Assembly (NCBI GenBank): GCA_014529385.2
Contig: CM043948.1
Coordinates: 25,664,451 to 25,728,450, forward strand
Reading direction: 5' to 3'
DNA from: Adiantum capillus-veneris
Lineage: Eukaryota > Streptophyta > Polypodiopsida > Polypodiales > Pteridaceae
DNA: 64,000 bases
Shown here: positions 25,478-34,988 of the stretch, one piece after another
How the letters are laid out: every line of letters starts with the position of its first letter
How positions within the stretch are numbered: the first letter of the stretch is position 1
Notes under the pieces: model-generated
The model's database searches: none
The model's input: only the letters and a program-made list of their open reading frames with translations
What the model was told of the DNA's origin: nothing
Program-made: the position numbers and the translations under genes

Positions 25478-28400
25478 GAGGAAGTTAACAAGGGCAGTTA
25501 GCACTAGGAGAAAGGTAAAAGAGAGTGTGCCTGTTGTAAAAATTGCACAAGTTGAAATGAATGAGGACATTACACCTGTGCTAGATTGTTACATAAAAGG
25601 GAGATTGGTTAGGAAAGGTCTAGTGGATGGGGGTGCACAAATTTGCATCATGACAGAGGGACTCATGCAAAAACTAGGCATGCACATCCATGAGACACCT
25701 GAAATTAAGGTCAAGATGGCAAACAATAGCAAGGCTAGGTGCGTAGGCATTTGTAAAAATGTTTTTGTGGAGGCCTTTGGCATTAAGAAGGCAGTGGATT
25801 TCTATGTCATGTCTACCAAAGGAAATGGTTACCCATTTATCCTAGGGAGACCATGGCTAATGAAAATGCGAGCTTTGCAGGATTGGGAGAGTGGGAAATT
25901 AATTTGCAGGAATGGCAATCATAAGAAGGTTGTCTTTGACATGAAGGAGCAACGCCAAGAGGAGCTCCATGAAGAATCATCTCAAAGTGAGACGGAAGAA
26001 GGTTGGACCGATAGCACTTCAGAAGAAGAAAGTAGCGGCAGCATTACTCAAGAGGAGTCTTCCATCGAAGTCATGGGGGTAAGGTTTAAGCCAAGCAACC
26101 AAGAGACCTCTTGTCAAGGCTTGGAGGAGGTAGGTCCTCAAGAGAACGAAGGTGTTCAAGATGAAGGGATGCTGGAAGGTATGATATCAACAACACTTAC
26201 AAAGGATGAAAGAGAGGAGTTCAAATGTGTGCTAAGGAAGTTTCCTAGGCTTTTTGCTAAAGACTACACCGACGTGCGTGGGGTAGATGTTGTTCAACAC
26301 AAGATTGAGTTAAAGCCTGAGGCCACACCTAAAGCTCAGAAGCTACGAAGGCTAGGAGTTATAAAGGAGCAGGCTCTACTCAAGGAGGTAAGAAAGCTTC
26401 TAGCAGTAGGTTTCATTTATCCAGTGGAGAATTCAGAGTGGGTCTCTCCTTTTGTTGTCACTCCTAAGAAAAATGGCAAGTGGAGGGTGTGTGTGGATTA
26501 CCGTCCCCTCAATGAGGCAACAAAAAGGGATCACTTTCCCCTCCCATTCCAGGATGAGATACTAAATGAGGTAACTGGTCATGAGAAGTACACTGTGTGC
26601 GATGGTTACTCAGGTTACTTTCAAATAGGGATTGCATTGGAGGATCAATTGAAAACAACCTTTATCACTCCTTGGGGTTGTTATGCTTTTAGAGTCATGC
26701 CATTTGGTCTGACAAATGCTCCTGCAACATTCCAACGTTTCATGAATATGGTGTTTCAAGCATTCTTTGGAAAGTCAATTAGGGTGTTCATTGATGATTT
26801 CTGTATTTATAGCTCAAAATCATTGCATCTACAAAGGGTAGAAGAAGGTTTAAAGAAGCTCTACGACATGGGAGGTCAACTCAACCCCGACAAGTGCCAC
26901 ATAGGTGAGGATGAAGTGATCTTGCTCGGTCACAAGGTTTCCTATAAAGGCATTGAAGTGGATCCTTCAAAGGCAAAGGCTCTTATTGAGCTCCCATCAC
27001 CGAAGAGTCTTAAGGAGGTCATCTCTTTCATTCAGAAGGTGAAGTATATGTCATGCTTCATTCACTTAGCCTCGGAGTTGCTTCATCCTTTGCAAAAGTT
27101 GACACAACAACTAGAATTTGCATGGTCTGATGAGCTTGAAGAGTATTTTTGTAAGATTAAAGTCATTTTGTCAGAGCTACCAACACTCATGCCTCCTTGT
27201 TGGGAGTACACATTCTTTGTTAGCTCTAGTGTTGGAAGGGAAACAATTGGTGCTGTGTTGCTACAACAAGATCCCCACAGTACAAGGATGCGACCCATCT
27301 ACTTTGCTAGTAGGGTCATGAATGCTTTGGAGAGATACTACTCAGAAGCAGAACTCATGATGCTTTCTCTCATGTTTACGGTGAGAAAGTTTAGATCCTA
27401 CCTGCTACCAAAACCTTTTGTAATTCTCACTGCAGAAAATTTGTTCCCTTGGGTGTCATCTCAAATGAATCTTAGTACAAGGATCTCAAAGTGGATTATG
27501 GAGTTGCAAGAGTTCCAATACTCTTTCAAGGTAGAAGATAGTGTGCGTGCACAATTGGCAAGGATTCTCACTTATAGGGTACATGAGAAGGAAATTAAGG
27601 TGCCTCAAGTAAAGACCCTACCATTGCCACCACCAAAAAGTATTCATAATGCTTTTACCTTGTTCTTTGATGGAGCTTTTCGTCGAGCCACAGGAAAAGC
27701 AGGGGGAGGGCTAGTATTGCTCAACCCAAGTGGAGAGGTGGTCATGAAAGAGAAGGTCAATCTACCAAGTTCAACTAGCAACAATGAAGCAGAATACGAC
27801 ATTGTACTTCATGGTTTGAAGATGTGCATTGGCCAAGGGATACAACGTCTCATGGTAAAGGGAGATGCACTTCTTATTGTTAAACAGATTTTAGGCATTT
27901 GGGCATGCAAGAATGAAAGCTTAAGGACAAAATTTCATGCCATTCGTAGGATGTTTAATCAATTTGAAGAAGTGCAATTATATCATATTCCTAGGAAACA
28001 AAATGAAGATGCTGATTTACTTGCACAACAAGCCGTTGCATGTGTAAAGAAAGAAGTGCAGGTCATCATGGTGGTGGCTGCTGTGAAGCAACCGAGGTAC
28101 CAGGAATTGGAGTCATTGGCTCCCATCATTGGCTACATTTTGGAGGGTGAGTTTCCACTAGACTTCACAAAAGTTCAGAAGAGGAGACTCATGAAGAAGG
28201 CAAGCATGTATCTCTTTCTAGAAGGCTCCCTCTATCAAAGAGGGAAGGATAAAGTGTGCAGAAGAGTACCAACTATCGCGGAAATTCCAGCCATTCTAAA
28301 AGGTTTGCATGAAGAGGCATGCGGTGGTCATTTTTCCCAAGAATTAACTGTGAAGAAGATTTTGCTTGCGGGGTATGTTTGGCCAAGTCTGCATGTGGAT

Positions 28401-28802
28401 GTCCAACATTGGTGTAAAAGTTGTCACAATTGTCAGGTAAATGGGAATAGAAGATTGATTTATGGTCCAAGGCAAATTGTGCTTGCAAACGGACCCTTTG
28501 AAAAGTGGGGCATTGATGCTATGGGTCCTCTGCCTAGGACAAAAAATGGTAAACTCTACATTCTAGTGGCTGTAGACTATATGACTAGGTGGGTGGAAGC
28601 ACAAAGTGTGGCAAGGGTAAATGAGAGGACAGTGAGCAAATTCGTCTACACTCACATTTGTTGTAGATTTGGCACACCTTTGGAGATTGTTTCTGATAAT
28701 GGTCCAGGGTTTAGAAAGGGATTGCTCACAGAAGTCTGTGAAGAACTTCACATTCTACATCGTCACAGTACACCCTACTATCCCAATCAAATGGTTTGGT
28801 AG
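25443..28802 (+). pseudogene. Element B Pol: protease, RT, RNase H, additional RNase H, integrase (N-terminal 1119 codons)
   Basis: Domain order by residue: protease about 45-135 (LVDGGAQICIM with D-G-G where D-S-G is usual, then FILGRPWLM); reverse transcriptase about 280-470 ([43 protein letters not shown]); RNase H about 590-720, in which two catalytic Asp are missing (VSSSVGRET and LTAENLF where VDAS and TDH are usual); additional RNase H about 740-870 with DGAF, NNEAEYD, KGDALL and EDADLL retained; integrase from about 950 with the HEEACGGH/CKSCHNC zinc module, then IDAMGPLP and VSDNGPGF. A one-base loss in a C run near 28782 ends the frame before the catalytic Glu region. Confidence 0.92.
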
Positions 28803-29410
28803 ATAAAGCTAATGGTGTCATTGCAGGCATCATTAGAAAGATGGTGAAAAACAAGACAAAGTTGTGGGATGACTTCTTGGATGGTGCCTTGTGGGCGTAT
28901 CGAACCACATATAGGGAAGCCACGGAGTTCACACCATTTCACTTGGTCTATGGTCAAGAGGCTTTACAGCCAATTGAGCTAAACATTCCAACAATGCAAC
29001 TTCATGGCAAAGGAGCACAAGATGATCAAGAGGTATGGATGGATCGACTTCTTACGTTAGTGGAGCTTGAGTGGAAAAGAGAAGAAGCATATGAGTGCTA
29101 CAAGAGGAAAGCGACACAAGCGAAAGAAACGCACGACAAGAAACTGAAGGACAAAGGCATCAAGGAAGGAGAGCTTGTGCTAAGGTATGACAATCGACTT
29201 GACAATCGTTTTGATGCCAAGTTTGAAACTAGATGGCAAGGGCCATACATAGTCAAGAAGGCTTTCAATTCTAGTTACTATCAGCTTACGGACTTGAATG
29301 GTAAAGAGCACTCCATGAAGGTAAACCGGTATCGCTTGAAGCCCTATTTGAGTCGCCTTCTACCAAAGGATCTACCAAAGATCTGTCCAAAGGCTGCTGT
29401 TTCATGTTAG
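28796..29410 (+). pseudogene. Element B integrase C-terminal part (after frameshift)
   Basis: Continues the integrase in another frame: VDKANGVIAGIIRKMVKNKT, then LWAYRTTYREATEFTPFHLV and YGQEALQPIEL, and the C-terminal WQGPYIVKKAF and MKVNRYRLKPY. The third catalytic acid, normally Glu in V-E-K-A-N, is Asp here. Without the frameshift this would complete a D-D-E integrase. The stop is a TAG at 29408. Confidence 0.88.
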
Positions 29411-29545
29411 TATTCTTACATGAAGCATGAGTGTAACTCTAGCCAAAATTCTGAGGGGCCAAACAATGAAGATTTCGTCAAGGACTCTGAAGCACTCTCT
29501 TTCGAAAAGATGCTCTATGATGGTACATGAATATACCATCATCTT
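29411..29545 (+). other. Element B 3' untranslated region
   Basis: A short non-coding stretch between the integrase stop and the purine tract. Nothing recognisable. Confidence 0.6.
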
Positions 29546-29554
29546 GGGGGAGGG
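29546..29554 (+). other. Element B polypurine tract
   Basis: GGGGGAGGG, four bases before the 3' LTR starting TGATAG, is the expected plus-strand primer site. Confidence 0.85.
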
Positions 29555-29558
29555 CTAA

Positions 29559-32128
29559 TGATAGCCGTTTTTCGTCTCTCTATAATTGCCATAGTGAGTT
29601 ATCTCACCCTATCAAATCACTCAAACACTGTGGTTACCCTCACCCTTTCATTGTATATAGGTGCGTGTGAGTTAGGGGACTTTTCCCATATCTCCTTACT
29701 GAAATAAAAAAACCCTCAATTAGCTAGTCATTGGGCTAGTTGAGCCAAAAAAATAAAAAATATGAAAAATATAAGTATATTATGGCCCATGCGTATGTAA
29801 ATATTTCTTTGTATATAGGGCCTAAATAAAAGATTTTTTCATAATTATTTTGGTATTTATTTAAATATTTCTACCTAGGTGTGTGTTATTTATGCTCTCT
29901 ACATTGCCTCACTATTACCACAATTTTTCTTACCATTTTCATACTCTTTATTCCATATAGAAATATTTTCATGTAAGCTTCTCTTATATTTGGTGTAACT
30001 CCACCCCAACAAAAATCCAAAAAAACTAGTTTTATTTATGTGTATATTTTTACACTATTGTGATTTTTCCCTTCCTATATCTATTTTTTTTTTCTAAAAA
30101 ATTAGAACACCAAAAATATTTATCTTTTTATGGTAGCCTCATAATGAGAGAGATTTCTTTTGACCCCTTTATATTTTTTCCACTTATATTATTTATATTT
30201 GACATGTACATATTTTTTAGACCCCTCAATATTTGATTTTCTTAGTTGTACTATTCACTTATATCATGATCTCAACAATATCTTCAATTATAGACCTACC
30301 AAATAAGGTCAAGGGTAGGTGGCATGCATACATGCACTATGGAGGGCTCACTCTTGGAGGTATTCAAAAGAATCATCCAAAGAAGGACCCCACAAGGAAC
30401 TTGTGCAGTGGAAAAAAACGGTCGGTTTTGCTGAATTTTTAAAGTTCACTTGCTCTCCGAATTTGAAAAAGTGATACAAACAAAAGTTGTAGCTCGTGGG
30501 CTGAACTTTTGCCTCAAATTTTTTCATATTTTTTTGAGCTACGAGCTGTGAGCTATGATTTTATTAGTGGACCCCACTTTTCCCGTGCTATGCAGCCACA
30601 CTCTCTCTTCCACTTTATCATTTTCCTCTTTCACACACACTTCTCCACTCATCATCCCCACCTCTCTCACCACTCCTCTCTGCACCCTACTCACCTTCTC
30701 CTCAACCTTGAAGAATAAGAGAAACCATGGTGAACTCATACCTCCCACACACAATTCCATTCCAAAATTGACCACCTAGTCTCATTTTTCCTCCTCCAAA
30801 TTACCCATATCTATCAAAAAACCACAAAATTCAGCCTCTTCTCTTAAAAGATAGCATCATGGTGGTTGATTACTCAGCTTCAATTACCTTGTCTCTCAAG
30901 GAAGGTCAAGAGTGGAGAAAAAATGTACCGTCAAAGCTAGTGGACCGTCAACAAGCGTCAAAATTGGCCCTACTCAAGACACTTGGAGCATCAACCTTGT
31001 AAGAAATTCACCTTTTCTTACCTCTTAAGAGTTTTTCTTCCTTATTTGTATCCTACATGGATACTCCCATTGTAAATATCCAATTCCATTTGTAAATTAA
31101 TACTAACTCTACTAACACTAACCCACTATGAAAAGTCCTATCACCTCCATTTCTCTCCTCTCTCTTTCCCCACCAACTTCTTGATAATTCCAAGAAAAAG
31201 AAATTAGGTAAATTGCTGAAAATCTAACCCAACCATGGTTAGAGGAGTATTCCTAGCCTTCAAAATTGCTATAAAAGGAGGGTGTAGCTAGCACAAAAGG
31301 GGGGAGCCATAAGCAAGAGCACTATGCTATAGCTTGAGAAGCCAAGCTCAACCTCTTTAGAAGGAGCTCTTGAGTGGAAGCTCATTGTCTTATGCATGTG
31401 CATGTGTTGTAATAGGGGATTAGCAAGGGAACTCTATGACATTGTAAGAGAGAGAGTGATCATTCAATTGAGAGTAGGAAATCTATCATTTCTCCTACTA
31501 GTGTAAGCCCAACATTTGTTGAATCAAGGAGGGTGGATTTGGACTAAGCTTGGATACTTTGTCTCCCTTCCAACGTGAAGTAATGGACAACAATGATGCG
31601 TAAGTGTCTTGGTGTTTTTTGTTAAGTTCTTGATAGCTTGTCTCTGGTGTTGTCATCAATCTAGCCATAAATCCCACATACTGTAAGAGGGCGACAGGGT
31701 GGAGAGGACTCCCCTGGCCTTAAGACAGTGATTGGGGTGGCTTTTCTTGTGATGTGTTGTGGTGAAATTTACGCAAGCTATGTTGAACAAATACTAATCT
31801 CACTTTGATTTGTCATGATAGATTTGTAAGAAGGTATTAATGCAACAAGCACCCCCTCCCCCTTTCTCTCTCTTTCTTAAATATATAGTTGTGTTTGCTT
31901 GATCATTGCGGATACGTTTCAAAGCAGCACGAGCACTATCTCTCTCTCTCTCTCTACGCGTCCTAGTTCGCATCCAAAACTAGGTGGTGCCCCAAATTTG
32001 TGTAGGGTTACGTTGCGGGTTTGTGTGTGTGTTTGTTGTTTTTTCCAACCCCAACCCAATTGAGCAGCATGGGAGCCTAGAAGATGCTTGGAGGCCACTC
32101 TTCTTGTTGCCCGCCCCAGACCGCCTCA
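29559..32128 (+). repeat. Element B 3' LTR
   Basis: 2570 bp, matching 21037-23652. Nearly identical up to the CT microsatellite at 31938-31955. Downstream of it the sequence (with a TG-rich run near 32020-32040) is largely different until the last about 60 bp, which align again with several mismatches. TATAAAAG at 31270-31277. Confidence 0.95.
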
Positions 32129-32132
32129 ACAT
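32129..32132. repeat. Element B target-site duplication, right copy
   Basis: ACAT after the 3' LTR. The element A reverse transcriptase frame resumes immediately after it. Confidence 0.8.
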
Positions 32133-32482
32133 CAAAGGAGTTGATCCATCGATATGTTAACATACAATTCCTTTGAAATCACATGCCAAACCTAGAAAAC
32201 AGTGTCCTTATACATATAATGACACATTTGCTAAACGAATCAAAGAGGAGATTGACAAGCTTATGGATGTTGAATTTATCTATGAAATCAAACATACAGA
32301 TTGTGTGTCACCCATTGTGATTGTCCCCAAAAAGAACGGAAAACTGCGAGTGTGTGTAAACCTCAAAAAGGTAAATGCAGCCACCATAAGGGATAATTAT
32401 CCCTTGCCAATCACAAAACATGTACTTGAAAGGGTGGCCGAGAAACGGGCTTACTTCTTTCTAGATGGGTTTTCAGGGTATA
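32133..32482 (+). pseudogene. Element A reverse transcriptase, middle part
   Basis: The segment between the two nested insertions: IKEEIDKLMDVEFIYEI, then VSPIVIVPKKNGKLRVCVNL and NYPLPITKHVLERV, ending FLDGFSGY. It is interrupted at 32482, inside the codon after the conserved G-Y, by transposon C. The frame resumes at 43418. Confidence 0.92.
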
Positions 32483-32515
32483 CATTAGGAAATTTCAGAG
32501 GTCATTTGGAGGGCC
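32483..32515 (+). repeat. Transposon C left terminal inverted repeat
   Basis: 33 bp starting CATTAGGAAATTTCAGAGGT. It matches the reverse complement of 43385-43417 at 32 of 33 positions. Confidence 0.93.
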
Positions 32516-32836
32516 ATATGAAGAGAGAGAAAAATAGAGCGCGTCCAATGAGCATGAAGGCTACGTTACGTAGGAAAGTACGTGGAAAGACTTAAAAAAT
32601 AGGAAAATAGCATAAAACTTTCACGAATCTAAGATTGTAGCATAGTAATTTCCTTCCTTTTACCGAGCTTTTAGGTGCTTGCATGTGGTCCCACTTCTGA
32701 TATTCTCTTATGGTCATTAACGTACTGGAGGGTGACCATTAAGCCTGCACAAGATATTGGAATTCTAAAACACTTTCCCTCCATTAGAATGCTTTCAAAG
32801 TGAATCTCCCTCCACTAAAGCTTTTCTCTGAGAGCT
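32516..32836. other. Transposon C left subterminal region
   Basis: Non-coding. Contains GAGAGAGA and a TACGTTACGTAGGAAAGTACG stretch (about 32564-32584) with repeated TACGT/ACGTA that could bind protein. It presumably holds the promoter of the gene starting at 32837. Confidence 0.5.
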
Positions 32837-34212
32837 ATGGCGTCCACGTCTTCTCGCCCAAGAGGCTCCAGGTGTTTACTGTCTCTCACACCAACAACCA
32901 ACAACTGCACTTTGCCTAGAAGGCCAAGTAGTAGCATATCCTCAATTACAATACCAGCTGCAATAAGTGCAGAGAACCAATGGGTTGGACAAAGGATAAA
33001 CAAAGGTTCATGGATCCTCATGCAACCAAGAAGATCCAAGAGGTCTAGTGGTATCAATGTTTACCGCTCAGCATGGAAGGCCAGAGTGTTGGATTTCAAA
33101 GTTGAAATTGGCAAAAGATCTGTAAAGGAAGTTCTTGTTCAGCATGTGTTTACCCATCCTGAGGTGATAGCAAACGGTGGAAATGTATCAGATATGCATC
33201 AACCACGTTGCAATTGTAAGTACTCTTGACATGTGAACTTACTGATACTCTCATTATAACTTTTCTTATATATTTTGCAATGTTTCTCCCGCTTGTTATG
33301 AGTAATGTCTCCATTCTTCACAGTTCAATTACATTAGATTTGTCATTTGTACTTATCGATACTCTTAGTTTAACTCTTCTTATATATATTGCAGATGTTT
33401 ATCCCTCTTCTTATGAGCAATGGGAGCCTGTGGAGTGCATAATAGGCCTCTTCCATGTTGTTCATGCCCACATTGGTTCTCTATAGTACTCAGAGAGGAG
33501 CAGCAAACTCAGCTCAGGGAATAAGAATGGCATGTTGGTGAAAGTGCCTCTACCAACCGATTGGAACACTGTGGACTGGCCAGTTCCCGAGGAAACAATG
33601 GTGGAGGCAATGCGAAGTAATCTCTACAAGGATATACAAAGGTCTCTACGTAGCTCTATTCCTACCAAACTGGTTAGAATTGCAAACTTCTGTCCTGTTG
33701 CACTCTTCATAGAGCTGTTTCATAGCTACAACATCCGAGTTACAAAAACTATGTTCATGTGCAAGTCATTTCAGCAGTCATCCTGTGACAAACTTCTTGA
33801 CAAAGGATGGTATGCAAAGGAAGAGATTGGTTTACGGTGCAAGGTTGCGCTTGATACTCTAGTTTTCAAGTACATGATTGCAAGCCAATCACTGTTACTC
33901 TCGTTTTGGTATATGCGATCACAAATGCTAAACGGTAAGTACATTCCTATGGACCAGGTTTCTGCAGGTTTGGAAGATAATCCTAATGTGGATGTGGAAG
34001 TGATTGATAAAGAGCATGGCCTACTATTGGTGGTTACAATAAGGGAGCTATGCAGTCTTCAGCATTTGCGAAATGACATCATTGAAGAGTCAATGGACAA
34101 GGACCTATCAGATTTTTCCTTTTTCCTAGCTGGCCGTAAGGTGATGCGGCGAAGGGAAAAAGATATTTTGTGCAAAGAGTTGGATGGTCGGGTTGAAGTA
34201 GTGTCAATGTAA
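32837..34212 (+). CDS. Transposon C gene 1, unknown protein (two exons, one in-frame stop)
   Basis: Exon 1 is 32837-33215 from ATG (MASTSSRPRG, a Ser/Arg/Pro-rich start). The donor GTAAGT at 33216 and the acceptor TTGCAG ending 33394 join it to exon 2, 33395-34212, in a consistent phase (CN-YVYPSSYEQWEPVECIIGL). A TAG at 33484-33486 interrupts exon 2, after which the same frame runs 242 codons to the stop at 34210 (PTDWNTVDWPVPEETMVEAM; FCPVALFIELFHSYNIRVTK). I do not recognise a domain. The stop may mean a dead copy, an unrecognised intron or a sequencing error. It converges on the fusion gene ending at 34485. Confidence 0.6.
33230..33425 (+). repeat. degenerate tandem duplication spanning an intron acceptor
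   Basis: About 33230-33308 resembles 33342-33425, with a period near 112 bp. Shared landmarks are TGATACTC/CGATACTC, TTTTCTTATATATTTTGCA / TCTTCTTATATATATTGCA and GTTATGAGTAATG / CTTATGAGCAATG. The first copy's acceptor-like sequence has lost its AG (TTGCAATG), leaving only the second as a usable splice site. Confidence 0.7.
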
Positions 34213-34331
34213 CAGATATTCTTGTGAACCCAAGTGTATACAAATGACTTTCAAGACATAAAGTTTATTGAGCTCATTTTTCAATTGTGCCCTGTGAAAA
34301 AGTGTGCTTGAAATACATTTCTTTACCACGT

Positions 34332-34335
<4 letters not shown>

Positions 34336-34394
<59 letters not shown>
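34336..34394. repeat. (CT)n-(AT)n compound microsatellite
   Basis: About 32 bp of CT followed by about 26 bp of AT, located between the 3' ends of two convergent genes of transposon C. Confidence 0.95.
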
Positions 34395-34484
34395 GTTAGA
34401 CAAGACAAAGACATGATAGAAGAATCATCTTAATTCATTAGAAAGTACAAACTCGTCCGTGAACAATGGACTGAGATACAATTT

Positions 34485-34988
34485 CTATAAGTATGGAATC
34501 AGAATGTCTTCAAGGTAAAAATCAAAGGAATGCCCCTCGAAAGAAGGTGGTGAGACAGTTGTTCCTGGCGGATTTAGTTCTCCCTTTTCAGGAGTATCAT
34601 CAATTAGTAGTGTATTAGTTGCATCAAAGGGTACACCGATTTGGCTAAACGGTTTGTACAAAAGAGGTAAGTGTGGTTTTTTAGGGTGGTAGTGGCCCTC
34701 AACGGTAACGCATTTTCTTTGATCATACAAAAAGGCAAAATCTGACGTGTGAGCGTGGCATACACTGCAAACTATTGCAACTAGTGGCGACAAGTTTTGC
34801 CTTTGCATTGAAGACCATATGGCAACTCTGAAGCGAGGAAGAAGAAACTGAATAAATTCCTTGGTTCCTGGACGAACCACGACTCGACAAGTTCCCATCC
34901 GAAACGTTTGCAAATCCTCAAGGGGTCCTCTGTCACCGAGAGGCACCCGCATCAACAGCAATCCATTGACGTCCAAGATAATCAACCT
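34485..34988 (-). other. exon 5: plant FCP1-like HAD phosphatase domain
   Basis: 167 residues. LDVNGLL holds the nucleophile Asp. The Asn two residues on is common in a plant-specific FCP1-like group, as I recall. VVVRPGTKEFIQFLLPRF then VAIWSSM is the standard second segment, and LLIDDTPEKGELNPP, then SPPSFEG, is the metal-binding Asp-Asp and C-terminal segment. This is about the usual length of a stand-alone NIF/FCP1 catalytic domain. Confidence 0.85.
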
